DNA of 64,000 bases from Zelopaecilomyces penicillatus (GCA_005765155.1 VCCP01000001.1:3906001-3970000); one strand, 5' to 3'. Positions 49,621 to 61,849 are shown, counted from the first letter of the stretch. Numbers and translations are program-made. The notes: generated from the letters alone by a model not told the origin.

Positions 49621-52600
49621 ATGACTGCGCTTCCCCCCAAACCCAAGGCCCTGGCCCAGGTCCAGACTGAAGAGTCAGATTCGAGCCGGGGTCCTTCACC
49701 ACAACCCACGCACTTCAGCATTCCACCTTTGCCAAACTCTAATGGAAGCCGTGTTCTCCGATCCGCGGCATTGGGCTATGTTGCCCCCGAATTCAAGGGC
49801 AAGCTTGAACAGATGAAGACCGGTAAGACATGCTGGCGAACAACTCATGTGAGAATATCATGCTGACCTCTATTAGTCAAGGATATCATTGTTCAGGCCG
49901 GGTGGATCCCTGAAGTTCAGGTTGAGGAGCAAATCCAGTGGTTCTATGAGCAGCTTGGCATCGATGACGTCTACTTCCACATCGAAACTCCTGCTGTTAT
50001 TGCCAACCAAATCACTTCACTGTATGCTGCCAAGGTTGCCGCCCACTCCAGGGAGGACAAGCAAGAGGAGATTCGCCTGGACATGGAAGCGAACGACCAC
50101 GCTATCTACATTGACACAAGTGAGCCTGGTAAAGGAAATGTTGGCGGACCCCGATATGAGTCTCGCCTCGAAGCCAAGTACCTTGATCACCAGGGCAAGA
50201 CCAAGTATCGTGTGGAGACTTTCCGGTCCCCTGCCGCTATTGGCGCCAGCCCATCCTCTCAGGCTACTCTCCGATGCTACTTTGTTTATCAGTGCCAGTT
50301 CAACCAGAGCGTGGAGGAAACAAACCCCAAGGAGACTAACATTGAGCTGATTTCCGACAATGGCTTCTGGCAAAAGGCAACTGCCAACACCAAGCAGATC
50401 TACCAAGAGATTATCGAGCTTGCTGTGAACAGAACAGGTCCCGTGATCGAGGTGTACGACATCGAAGACTCAGCTGAGAAGCGTCTCGTTGTTGCTTTCC
50501 GTACTCGCACGGCTCGTGGCATTTTCTCGACACTCAGTGACTTATACCATTACTATGGTGTCACTAGTTCTAGGAAGTATGTGGAGCAGTTCTCCAACGG
50601 CATCACCATTATGAGTGTTTACCTTCGCCCAGCCATGAATGTTGACGGCTACTTCCCTCCCATGGAGGAGTCCATCACTCAGATCACCAAGGAGATCTCT
50701 CTTCTTTACTGCCTTCCTCAAAACAAGTTCCATCATCTCTTTGCGACCGGAGAGCTCAGCCTTCAGGAATCTGTCTACGCACACACTGCGTGGGTTTTCG
50801 TGCAGCACTTCCTCAACAGACTTGGCCCCGAATACGCCTCACTGTCAGAACTCCTGGACCCTAAGCAGAATGCCCAGGCGGCTCTGCTGTCGAAGCTTAA
50901 GCGTCGTCTGCGTACCGAAACCTTCACCCCGGACTACATTCTTGAGATTATCCAATCATACCCTGAACTCGTGCGGGTCCTGTACGCCGCATTTGCAAAT
51001 GTTCATCTCAAGGTCGGACCCGGATATGACCAGCAGATTATTGCTCCCGTACCCAAGGTTGAGGTTATGTCCGATGAAAAGCTTGGGGAGAAGATCTCCA
51101 CTACCGTGTCTAATGAACACGACGAGATGGTCATGACTGCATTCAGAGTGTTCAACAAAGCTGTTCTCAAGACTAACTACTTTACCCCAACCAAGGTCGC
51201 TCTCAGCTTCCGTCTTGACCCATCATTCTTGCCGGACGCCGAGTACCCTAAGCCGCTGTATGGCATGTTCCTTGTCATTGGTGCCGAGTCACGAGGCTTC
51301 CACCTTCGATTCCGCGACATTTCCAGAGGTGGCATTCGTATTGTCAAGTCTCGCAGCAAGGAAGCCTACGGCATCAATGCTCGAAACCTGTTTGACGAAA
51401 ACTACGGTCTCGCTAGCACGCAACAACGCAAGAACAAGGATATTCCTGAGGGAGGTTCCAAGGGTGTCATCCTCTTGGATCCTAAGCAACAGGACAAGGC
51501 TACGGAAGCATTCGAGAAATACATTGATAGTATCTTGGATCTCTTGCTTCCGGCCCAGACCCCAGGCATCAAAAACCCAATTGTCGATCTTCATGGCAAA
51601 CAGGAGATTTTGTTCATGGGCCCTGATGAGAACACGGCTGATTTGGTTAACTGGGCTACTGAGCATGCCCGCGCCCGAGGTGCCCCATGGTGGAAGTCGT
51701 TCTTCACCGGCAAGTCGCCTAAGCTTGGTGGCATTCCCCACGACAAGTACGGCATGACGACTCTGTCGGTCCGTGAGTATGTCAAGGGCATTTACCGCAA
51801 GCTTGAACTTGATCCGGCCAAGGTCAGGAAGATGCAGACCGGTGGTCCTGACGGTGATCTTGGAAGCAACGAGATTCTGTTGGGCAATGAGACATGGACT
51901 GCCATTGTTGACGGGTCCGGCGTGTTGGCAGACCCCAATGGTCTCGACCGAGAGGAGCTTCTTCGGTTGGCCAAAAACCGTGCTATGGTTAGCGAGTATG
52001 ACATGTCCAAGGTGTCCAAGGACGGATACCGGGTTCTATGCGAGGATAACAACGTGACTCTACCCAACGGGGAGACTGTTGCCAACGGTACATCCTTCCG
52101 CAACACCTACCACTTGCGAGACACTGGCATGACAGACGCCTTTGTGCCATGCGGTGGCCGACCCGAATCAATTGACCTCATCTCGGTCAGCAGACTGATT
52201 AAGGATGGCAAGACTACTATTCCTTACATTGTCGAGGGTGCCAACCTCTTCATCACACAGGACGCGAAGCTCCGACTGGAGGCTGCTGGATGTATCTTGT
52301 TCAAGGATGCTTCAGCCAACAAGGGTGGTGTGACATCATCCTCTCTCGAGGTCTTGGCCTCGCTGTCCTTCGATGACGAAGGCTTCGTCAAGAACATGTG
52401 TGTTGACGCTGCGACCGGCGAGGCGCCTCAATTCTACCAAGATTATGTTCGCGAAGTCCAAGCCAAGATCCAGGAGAACGCGAGGCTGGAGTTCGAGGCT
52501 ATCTGGCGCGAGCATGAGCAGACAGGCATTGCCCGATCAATTCTGTCAGATAAGCTCTCTGTTGCCATTACTGATTTGGACGAGAAGCTGCAGCACTCGG

Positions 52601-52956
52601 ATCTCTGGGCCAACGAGAAGATTCGATATGCTGTGCTCCAAGATGCCTTGCCCAACCTTCTGCTGAAGAAGATTGGTCTAGAAACCATCATTTCACGTGT
52701 GCCCGATAGCTATCTGAGGGCTATCTTTGGTAGCTACCTGGCCAGCCGATTCGTATACGAGTTTGGCAGCCAACCCAGCCAATTTGCCTTCTTTGACTTG
52801 TAAGTCCTCCATTGATACCCTTAATTAACAGAAAACGACGGTGACGCTAACTCATTTATCAGTATGTCAAAGAAGATGGCGCAAATCACACAGGCGGACG
52901 GTGTTGAGCAGGTGCGACGCATGTCTGTCAGCGGAGCACGGCCCAGAATTGTTTAA
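49621..52956 (+). CDS. gdh2: NAD-specific glutamate dehydrogenase, large fungal type
   Basis: There are three exons, 49621-49822, 49877-52799 and 52863-52956, with introns of 54 and 63 nt, giving 1072 aa. The enzyme oxidatively deaminates glutamate to 2-oxoglutarate and ammonium with NAD+; it is the catabolic GDH used when amino acids serve as carbon source. The length matches the about 115-kDa fungal family. The N-terminal regulatory half (about 1-520) includes QWFYEQLGIDDVYFHIETPA and an ACT-like region. The catalytic half begins near FNKAVLKTNYFTPTKVALSF. It shows GFHLRFRDISRGGIRIVKSR, then NKDIPEGGSKGVILLDP with the substrate-binding Lys. The Rossmann nucleotide site is TGGPDGDLGSNEI, and VPCGGRPESI and YIVEGANLFIT follow. 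The last small exon encodes a Met/Lys/Arg-rich tail ending GARPRIV. Another in-frame ATG at 49561 would add 20 residues but may be spliced out. Confidence 0.96.
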
Positions 52957-54618
52957 AAAACGAATCAGTCTGAATGATTTTGTAAATGCTTTGTTTTGAT
53001 TTTGAGCGTGTTTTGCTCTATTTTGGCATTTGTTGTTACAGCCACGGTAAAGCTTCATGAAACGCACAATGATGTGGCGAAGGGTTGGATGAAGATTTTT
53101 GCATATTAACTACAGGGTTATGAGCTTTGGGTTGATGCACTTGGCTAGTAAGAACATGGGGAACTGGAGGACAAAAAAAAAGCGAGATGTTTACGAAGAC
53201 AGAGTACGAAGTACACTCCAATAGATTTTACAATTAATACCAGCAATATGTTTGCTGTTGGAAGAAATGCGCTGTCTGTTGCCTATGTTTTTGTCTCTTT
53301 GGTGACAACTGATGGTGCGCTGTGCTTGATAATTGAGAGGGTGAGCAGCGTTCCATCATCACACTCTGCATGAGCAGTGTACGGAAAGTGGGTTCGGTGA
53401 GAGAAGCCGCTTGGATATCTGTCGACCGTTTTGGGGTGTTGTTGGTCGAGTGCCGAAATTACAGAGTTGCTTTCTGCTGTTGGCTTATGTGGCGAGGATG
53501 TGAGTATGGATGAATGGGGCAAAAAGCGCCAGGCTGGTTGTGTACAGTAACATGTTTGGTCTGTGGGAAAACACGAGGGTAAGTTACTTGCTTGACATTT
53601 GAAGTTTTCCTATAATTATGTAATGGCGGCTGGCATGGCGAACAGAGAAATACAACGAAGAACAGAGGGTCCAGGCGCTAATTCAGATTTATGCCTATAG
53701 ATATCTACCTCTAGGTGGATAGCGCAATACGAATATGTATGTACTTCATTTCTATTAAAACAAGAAGACACAAAATGGACTCTCTCATTGTCGAGTAGTG
53801 CACTGGACCAGCTGAATACTTGGGCTTGTTGGGCTACTTGAGCTAGTGAAGGGGGCTCAGCTGAGAAGGCGTCGTGCTGAAGAAAAAGGGCTGGACGTCT
53901 GTCTGGATGCGAAAGAGAGCTGAGGAAGACGTAGTAGACCCTTGACGATTTGGTTGCTCGCAAAGCTGCAGCCGCAGGTAGGCTGGGCTGGGCTGGGTTA
54001 GAATAGGTGGCCTAGCAATAGGGACTGGGGACGGAGTTACGATTCCAACTTTTGTGTGTGTTTCGGGCAGCTTGTGTGACGTGCGTGTTTTTTTGGGCCC
54101 CTTTCTTATTGTCATGCCCTGCGAATAGATGCCCAAAACCAAGGGGTGCTTCGCATATACATGAGGTATAGTGTATGTATGTATTTATGTAGGTGTAGAC
54201 GTACATACAAGCAAGCAATGGATGCACATGTCTTGGTACGTACCCCATCATCATGCTGATCTGCGTGTCAGGCTGAGCCATTGAGTGACGTCTCAGGTCC
54301 AAGACTCATCTATTCTATTCTTCTGCCGCGAATAAGTTGTTGTATCAGTTTCGGATATTTCTCTATTCTCTTTCCTTTCCTTACCATGTTCTCTTTTCAA
54401 ATAAAAAAACCAGGAAACATCATCATATAAACCAATTGATAGAGAGTGATTGAGAAGCACCCAACACTACAGCCACACACCCGGCAATTGCTGTGATGTG
54501 ATGTGCAATGCAGTGCAGAAGAGAGGACCGTGTGGCTGGCTGTACAAAGTACGAACACCCAACTGCAGTGGTCTGCATTGTCCAATGCATGTTGCGTTGT
54601 CGGTCTCTGTGTGATAAG
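52957..54618. other. Intergenic downstream of glutamate dehydrogenase
   Basis: These 1.7 kb show nothing beyond a GGGCT-type short repeat near 53981-53998 and a GTAT/TATG repeat near 54170-54190. A 262-codon minus ORF overlapping the right part is rich in Cys, His, Trp and Arg and looks spurious. Confidence 0.5.
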
Positions 54619-54891
54619 TCAATGCTTGATATGTGTGCTTGAGAAGGTCGCCAGCGGCACGGGTGCATTTGGTAAGCGGGGAGTGGCTTGCAGAGAGCCC
54701 TAGCTGCTGCGTATGAACATCTTTTGCAAGTATTGACAGAGTAGTGATGATAAATTCGATAATACCTGCTCTGTAAACAATAAAGGATTCCGTAATAACC
54801 TAATCCGCCTCGCGGGCTTGTCCAGACGGGTCTCCATCGAGAGACGAGAGACGGAGGATGACTTGGATGACAAAGAAAGCTGGGCTGGCAT
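54619..54891 (-). CDS. Tentative small two-exon gene
   Basis: The proposed exons are 54891-54766 and 54699-54619, with a 66-nt intron (GTATTA to GCTAG), giving 68 aa. I do not recognise the protein. The first exon starts at an ATG in ideal context (ATAAAATGCC) and encodes a coding-looking, basic amphipathic sequence: MPAQLSLSSKSSSVSRLS, then LDKPARRIRLLRNPLLFTEQ. The second gives a short Pro/Thr/Ser tail ending THIKH. The splice model is chosen because the frame stays open and codon choice is reasonable, but the donor is not optimal and no clear branch site is seen. Alternatives are the unspliced 63-codon ORF, or no gene. Confidence 0.3.
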
Positions 54892-56225
54892 TTTATGATT
54901 GTGGGGTTGCAGCAGCTGCTACGACACTGCCAATGTTGGTGGAGTTGGGGCCGCCGCTCACCCAACCCCTTAAAACGCATTGTGTAAATGGAACGATGGA
55001 GCCCCCCCCCCAAACGGAACCCCGACCAGCGCCTTGGCCGGCTCCGAGTCGGCGCCCTGTACCAGTTTATTGTACGGGTTACAGGTGTAGTTCTCGTTCT
55101 GTGTATCAGAGACCACCACCCAACCACTATAATCTGGAGAACCAGTCGTCCCATGTTGCGATGCCCTCGCGTTCCTTGTATGACTTGACGTGACCTCTCT
55201 GCCACAGCCAAAATACATGTAAAACCACCAAACGATATACCACACTCGCACGACTCACAGCCACGACTGTCCAGACGCCCAATTCCCCTTCAGCGTGCCA
55301 ATTGCTGCCCCCCCCCCTTCTGTCTGCTCTGCGGCGCTGCTCGTTCGTGCGTGTCCTTTTTCTGCGACCAGGGCCAATCAGCCATCCAGCCACCCCTCCC
55401 CTCAGTGCTCGCTCACCCAAAGGGCTTTTGCCAACCTCCCTTTGGCCCTCCAACTCCTCCTCCTCCTCCTCTCGCGCCCTCCGCCCGGATTTCCCAGAGG
55501 AAAAACCCTCTCCCATCATTGTCGAAAGAAACAATAATTAGAACCCCAAGAAAACAAAACTACGCCTCATGTCACGGACACGGCCCCTACCTGCCTAACC
55601 ACTTCGAAACGACCCCAAACCCTTGACGCCCTGGGACGCCGAGAACATTTAAACGAACACGCGCGCCGTCTCCGGGCTCTGCCGCCAAGGTTTAAGCCTG
55701 CTGCCGCTGACTAGCGCATGCTTCAAAAAACCCCTCGGAGGGAGAGGCCTTTATTTTGTATTTCTTGGTGATCTTTCCTCAATTGCGTAGGGGGGGAAAA
55801 GAGGGAGAAACAGATTGAAAAAAAAGAGAACAGCAAAATCGGGTCAGGTCCAGGCGACACAACCACCTAAAAAGACGAAAGAAAAGAACCCCTAGAGAAG
55901 CGCAATAAAGAGGACGAAGAACAGGCGAGACAAAGAGAGACGGGTGTCAGAGGGATAATTTAGCCTCTTGTCCTCTTTGCGCCTGGAGGGTTGGTTGCAA
56001 AGGCCAAGACCGAGACAGATCTGCCACGCTACGGCGCGGAGAGGAAACAAATTTCCCTTGTCCGCACTTCACGCCGTACACGTCCATTCTTTGTGTCTTT
56101 TTGTATTGGCCAAGGCTGGCTCGTCTGCGCGCAAAGGAAAAAACAAGCCATTTGCCATTGTTGATGGTTTGATCCCTCTGCCTCAGCTGCCAATATTACA
56201 GCCCTTTCAGTCGCTTCAATCCATC
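54892..56225. other. Promoter and leader region of the Bud14/Tea4 homologue
   Basis: These 1.3 kb are GC-rich and C/T-rich with short poly-C runs (near 55002 and 55308), CTCCTC repeats near 55455 and purine-rich leader sequence near 55790-55940. This is typical of fungal upstream regions. No gene is supported. Confidence 0.5.
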
Positions 56226-59200
56226 ATGACGCGGCCGTCCATGATTCGTGCCGGTACGTACAGCACTGCATGCATATGGCATAAACAGCTGCAATTGCAT
56301 TTTTCTTGAACATCACCGGTTTTTTTGCTTTGCCTGCCCGTCGTCCCCTGCTCAGCCCTCCCAAAGGGCTTGCAACTTTTTGTCTCTCGTTCCCGTCCCC
56401 CAAGTTCTCTCTCTTTTTTTCCCCCTCTTCCCTGGATGGAGTGTGTGTGTGTGTCGCTGAAAGCCTGTCGAGACGGTGGTCCCTGCTCGCCTCCCGTCCA
56501 CTCTTGGCCTCCGGCCCCCCGGTTTCAAGCTCCTTTTAGCCTTGTCCCTGCGCTCTCTCAACCACCCCCAAACCAGAAGAGAAGAGAACAGAACAGAAAC
56601 AGGGATTGTGCTTATTACTTTCACCTCTCGCTCCTCCTGCCTGCTTCTTCTGCTTGCTGTTAGGTTCCCATGCTTGAAACTTTTCTTTTTTTTTTCTTGC
56701 CTTGTTCCCAATTTATTTATTTTTTTGTTTTCGGGTCGCGCCCGCCCCTAGACCTTGCTCTATCTCTCTAGCTCCTTGCAACACGTGAACTTTTGAGACC
56801 CCCTACCTAGACTGACAGCCAGCCGCTCTTCGTTTTGCCTTGCCGCCCAAACAGACACGATTGACCTGCAAGATCATCACGCTCCTTCAGCACAGGACCA
56901 GTCCAACCATCGGGTTACCGAGGTCGCCTCGATCGCACCGCTCGCACCTCATCAAGCCGAAACCCTTCGCGAAGTTGCACACGAAACGGCCGAAGAGGAA
57001 ACCCGCAGCCCACGAATTTCGTGGAACACCAGCGCCAACGGCGACTTGGTCGTTGGTGCGATTGGCAAACCAGACGGTGCCGCCAACAGCAGCAGCCGTG
57101 TCGGAAATATGGACGCATACAGACAGCATGAGCAGGATGCGCTGGCCGTGGCCCAGAACGGCGGCGCCTCCTCGGTGGACGAGGATGATTTGGACGATAC
57201 CGACGGCGAAATGGATGATGATATGATGGATAGGATTTCGAGTTCTCCCTCGATTGAAGATGGTGGGTTCAGTTCTGTTATCATCACACCCCCGACATGG
57301 CCGCAGCGGATATCCTCTCTCCCATCTATCCCCAGAGGCCATTCTCCCTCCGTGATGCACCCCAGCCCAGATACACATGACGTCCCAATGGAAGCGGCAG
57401 CCTGCAGCAAGTATCATCATCCTCGCCCGCTTCCCCATCCTCCACGCCGGATGAGGTCAATCGAATACGACGCGGACGATGATCGAGACGACGACGACGA
57501 TGATTATCAGCCTAACTTAGCCGGCCGCCGGCGCCGATTATTCATGACCTCTTTGCCAGATTCAGTGGGAACTAAGTCTGAACTGGATACCAAGCAGACT
57601 CTTCATGCCATGGCTTAGAAAACCGTGACAAATAGAGAAGCACTTGAAGGTTGTAGCGCTATTATAGAGAGCAAGTCTGATGGTATGGATGGGTGCAAGA
57701 GCGAAATTCAAGGTGACGACGCCGACTGTTACAACGCCGATTTTGACAACAGCGTGTACGACGGAGACGATGACAGTGACGACAGCGCCAACTTCCCGCT
57801 TACGGTACCTTACGATGAATCGTCCGAGGATGATGATTATGCTGCTGTTTCACCCTTCCATGACGATCTACATATCACTAATACTCACTTGGAAAACCTA
57901 TGCTTACATGAACCAGAGGATATTGATTTCGAGTTTGTATATGCGCTGCATACCTTCGTTGCCACAGTCGAGGGCCAGGCCAACGCGACCAAGGGAGACA
58001 CTATGGTGCTACTGGACGATAGCAACAGCTACTGGTGGCTGGTCAGGGTTGTCAAGGATAGTAGCATTGGTAAGCTTTTGCTACATCACATTCGAAAAAC
58101 CCACAGTGGCGTTTATTAATGGTGTTCTGCGCAGGGTATTTGCCGGCTGAACATATCGAAACACCAACTGAAAGACTAGCACGACTGAACAAGCACAGGA
58201 ACATCGATGTAAGAGGCACCTTGACTAGTGGAGATTTTCCATGATAAATTTCTGACGAAGAGGTTTTTTTTAGCTCTCCGCTACAATGCTGGGAGACCAG
58301 GTACAAAAACCAAAGGGCAATTCTTTCAAGTCAATACGAAAGAAGAAGAAGCTCACGGTTGCTTTTGCTGAACCCACATATGTCGACTATTCCGATTTTG
58401 ATGATTATTCTTCCGAGGACGATGACGGAGATGAACTTTTCGGTTCAAATGCCGAGGCTGCCCAAAAACGAAAAGACCAAGCCAACGCGCAAAGGTCTAC
58501 CGACAATGAAATCACAGACGAAACGGCCAAAGTTGAACCCCTCAAGACACGACAAACAAAGGAGTCTACAAGGACTGATGAAGCCAATGGTGCCGAAGCT
58601 GCCAACGGAAGCATCACGTCAGACGACGATGATTCAAGAACCAGTGACGAGGCTGCAGATGACAAGCTTGAAGCCCCCAGCAGGTCAAGAATCGGCACAG
58701 TCAGGAACACGGACTCTTTCTTCAAGGATGAGAGCGTTGAGACCAAGAAGATTACACTCACTCCAAATCTGCTGCGGGATGACTCGCTGCAACCTTCTGA
58801 ATCTGGTTCCAAGGATGCCAAAGCGCGGACTAGTTTGGACAAGATGGATAAGGAGCTCATGTCCGACAAGGACAAGAAGAAGAGCAAAGAAAAGGATAAG
58901 AAGGAAAAGGAAAAGAAGCCTAGTGTCATTCGCAGCTTTTTCTCTAGAAAGGATAAGAAGAAGACCTCGGAAGATGACGAGGAGTCATTGGGCAAACGGT
59001 CCATGGATACGGCATCCGATACTCGGGAAAGTGAAGACCGCATGACGGAAGAGCCGGTCTCTCCTGAAAGGTCTGTGGTCATTCAACAGCGACAGCCTGC
59101 CAAGCTTCAAAAGCCTCAGGCTCGCATCGAGCCATCACCCTCAAACAAGAGCGCAACGGTCACATCGCAGAGGTCGACCGTAGAACTTGCTTCTTACCTG

Positions 59201-60196
59201 GCGGAAAGCCGCATCAACAATGTCTCAACCGTGCCGCCACCGTCAATGCGCATCGTCGATCCTGAGACGAAGGAAACGCAAGAGATTCCCTCCAACCAGC
59301 AGCATCAACAGCAACTTCAGTTACAACGGAAGCAGCAACAGCAAGAACAGCACGAACAACAACAGCAACAACAACAACAACAAGATAATGCACGCGAACG
59401 ATCAGCGTCTGTTGCTGCTCAGCGCAACGACAAGTTTGGCAGCCCCAAGGTCATGGCTCCCCGTAGTGCCAGTGCGGGGCCAGATTCCCGGCCACGGAAG
59501 GCCGCGAGGGCAATGGAGCGGATGGAGCTTGATGATTCGGATGATTCAGACGATGGGGAGGCTCTCATGGAGCAGCCTTCTGGCTCAACCAATGCGACAG
59601 AGTCCACAAAGCTGACACGGCCGGTGCTTCCTGGATCGTTCCCTGACAGTTTTCAGACAGTCAGTACCGTGTCTAGTGACAGGACAATCACACCACGGCA
59701 AATGTCGCAGAATCACTTTGGGGGTCGACCCGCGGAGTCTCCTATATCATCTCCGGTGTCACCAGTGAACAATGCCAACCCCCCCGCTCTTGTCGTCGAT
59801 ACTTCATCACCGGAGCCCCGCTCACCCGAAGTGTCACCCTCGCCTGAGTTACATCTCATCGGAGGCGGTCCCAAGAGTGTCAGCTCTACCAGCACCGGTA
59901 GAGAGCAGACATGGGATGACACAAAGCTGCGAGCCTTTTTTGACGAGAGTGATCACATTCGCGACCTATTGGTGGTGGTGTATGACAAGACGGATGTGGT
60001 TCCCGCTGGCAGCGACCATCCTGTCGTTGGAGGGCTCTTCCGAGAGCAGAATGCCAAGCTGGCTGAGATAACTACAGTAAGTGATGACAGATATGAGGCT
60101 TTTCAGAGCAAGTTGGACTAACTTTTGGACTAGCAACTTGACAACATGCTTGGAGACTGGTTGGCGAGAAAGCAGCGTCTTCGTGGCACAATCTAG
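56226..60196 (+). CDS. bud14: Bud14/Tea4-type SH3 polarity protein, interrupted by one in-frame TAG
   Basis: The five-exon model is 56226-56253, 56855-58069, 58135-58208, 58274-60076 and 60134-60196. The joined frame is 1061 codons including the stop, and it carries a single TAG at 57616-57618 (codon 264). Coding character continues in the same frame on both sides. Bud14/Tea4 proteins sit at growth sites, bind formins and landmark proteins, and recruit the phosphatase PP1. The N-terminal third has acidic Asp runs. The SH3 domain spans about 368-430 (FEFVYALHTF, YWWLVRVV, GYLPAEHIETP), with its coding sequence split by an intron. A KKKKLTVAF stretch followed by acidic DYSDFDDYSSEDDD resembles the RVxF-type PP1 docking region. 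Then come Lys/Glu-rich and polyQ (59296-59385) segments. The conserved C-terminus runs from LRAFFDESDHIRDLLVVVYD to MLGDWLARKQRLRGTI. The 601-nt first intron follows a nine-codon first exon. The stop may be a sequencing error, an allele-specific nonsense change or readthrough. Confidence 0.85.
56254..56854 (+). other. Long first intron (601 nt) of the Bud14/Tea4 homologue
   Basis: The donor is G|GTACGT and the acceptor AAACAG|AC. Removing the intron joins MTRPSMIRA to DTIDLQDHH in frame. It is about six to ten times longer than the other introns in the window and very pyrimidine-rich. Supported by frame and splice consensus only. Confidence 0.6.
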
Positions 60197-61284
60197 ACGT
60201 AAAGATGGATTGTGCTGCGTCTTGACAAATGCTTCAGCCTAGGAGCCCCCCCCCTCCCCTCCCCTCCCCAGTTCATTCAAATCTACAACGAACGCTGGTA
60301 GTTCTAACCCTGCTGCTGGCTTCAGGCTGTTGACGAGACCCTCGCCCTTGATATGATTCCGCTTGAGTTCGGTATCTGCAATCAGGCGATGGGATGATGA
60401 AGATGACGATGAGTGCATGTGTCAGTTGCTTCTTGTTGGTTCTGATGCCCCTCCCCGTCTTCTTTGTTAGTTTCCTTTGTACTACGGATTATCGGCATGC
60501 TGCTACGACATGACAATTCATCGGTACGCGACTATGGTTGCAAAGATGGAGGGATTAAGAGAAGGCTACCCTTTGTTCGGTATTTTATTCTTACCTGCGC
60601 TTGTTCATTCCTAGTGCTCACACTCACATATCAAACACCATTTGGTGTGTGTGTTTGTGTCCGTGTGGCCTGGTGTATCTTTTCTGTTCTTCCTTTTTCT
60701 TTTTTTTCCCTTTTGGAGAGCGACGGCACATTACCCGAAGAGAGCCACATAGTTTTTGTTTCATACTGTCTATATCCCTTGTGTTTTAAGAAAAGAAGAG
60801 AAGAGGCTCTAGGTGGGCAGCATCGTTGCTTTTGATTGGTAGGATAGGATGTTGAGGTGGGAAGGATTTTGTGGTGTTTTTTTTTATTTTTATTTTTTGT
60901 GCAGAGCATGACGGGTTGTGGTAGGAAGGGGATAGATTATTACCTATGAGAGTATGGCTATAGGGAGAACGTGTACAGTAGGAGCGCTCCTTTCTAGGTG
61001 TGTTGATGTTTTCTGGCAAAATAGAGAAGTGAAAGAGAGGGTTCCTTTGGACTTTAGAGTGTTTATATGATGTGCCAGTGGTTATTAGTGCTGTTTGATA
61101 ATAGTGATGGATTTCTTGTAGAGATTGAGAGGTCAGTCCAATCTGGCAAACGCAGCATGTCCCTCGGCCATAGAATTGTATATTATAGATAAACTCATTG
61201 AGGCACGACACATCAACGCCAACCCACTCTTCACACACATCAACACCACCAACACTCAGTCTGTCCCGTTCAACCAAATAGCCA

Positions 61285-61290
61285 TATATA
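61285..61290 (+). promoter_or_regulatory. TATA element at -29 of the 5S-like sequence
   Basis: TATATA sits 24-29 nt upstream of the 5S-like start at 61314. In Neurospora and relatives, dispersed 5S genes need a TATA box at about -29, so the spacing supports 5S ancestry. Confidence 0.4.
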
Positions 61291-61313
61291 CGGAAAAAAA
61301 CATCATTACTGAT

Positions 61314-61369
61314 ACATATGACCATAGGTAGTGGAGAATTCGGGATCCCATCAATCTCTTCACTTGAGT
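61314..61369 (+). pseudogene. Truncated 5S rRNA pseudogene
   Basis: The segment begins ACATATGACCATAGG and continues GTGGAGAATTCGGGATCCCA, closely following the first 45-55 nt of filamentous-fungal 5S rRNA (ACATACGACCAT..., ...GAACTCGGGATCCCG...). The match fades after about 61369, so the internal control region and 3' half are missing. Most differences I can place are C-to-T or G-to-A changes. Dispersed 5S copies and 5S pseudogenes are known in Pezizomycotina. The comparison is from memory of the family, not an alignment. Confidence 0.5.
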
Positions 61370-61444
61370 GTATTGTCGTTTATTTTTAGCATTCCTGGCC
61401 TCCATTTTTGGAGTCCGAAGATTCTATTTTGTGGTGACAATACG

Positions 61445-61469
61445 CCCCCCCCCCCCCAAAAAAAAAAAA
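61445..61469. repeat. Poly-C (13) joined to poly-A (12)
   Basis: Two abutting homopolymers lie about 75 nt after the 5S-like fragment. Confidence 0.9.
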
Positions 61470-61849
61470 CTTTGACCCAGATATCATTGTTAAGCCACAT
61501 AACTGTGCTCTGCTTTACTTTTAGTCCCATTTACTCTTAAATACCCCCGATACTGGCTAAAGGCACCGCTATCCTTGTTAGTTTAAACTGATTGCTTACC
61601 CCTTAAATCCTGCCTTTTGCAAGAAGACAGGTAGCTTATTCTTCATCAGCTCGAAATGAAGCCAAAGCTTGCTCCCGAGACAGATGCGGCCATGATATAT
61701 AACACTGACAGAAAATAATCCGGTATACGTGGAATGCGAGTTTTAAGTTAGATGCCGACCTGATTGTAATTTGCTGGCGGCTTACCAACGCACTTGGCGA
61801 TGCACAGCCATACACATCAATAGAATTTCTTCATCATCCCTCTAGCGCC

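Noticed and set aside
54423..55211. 262-codon minus-strand ORF
   Set aside because: Composition is rich in Cys, His, Trp and Arg with no domain pattern, and it overlaps the better small-gene candidate in another frame. It looks like an open shadow frame in GC-rich promoter sequence.
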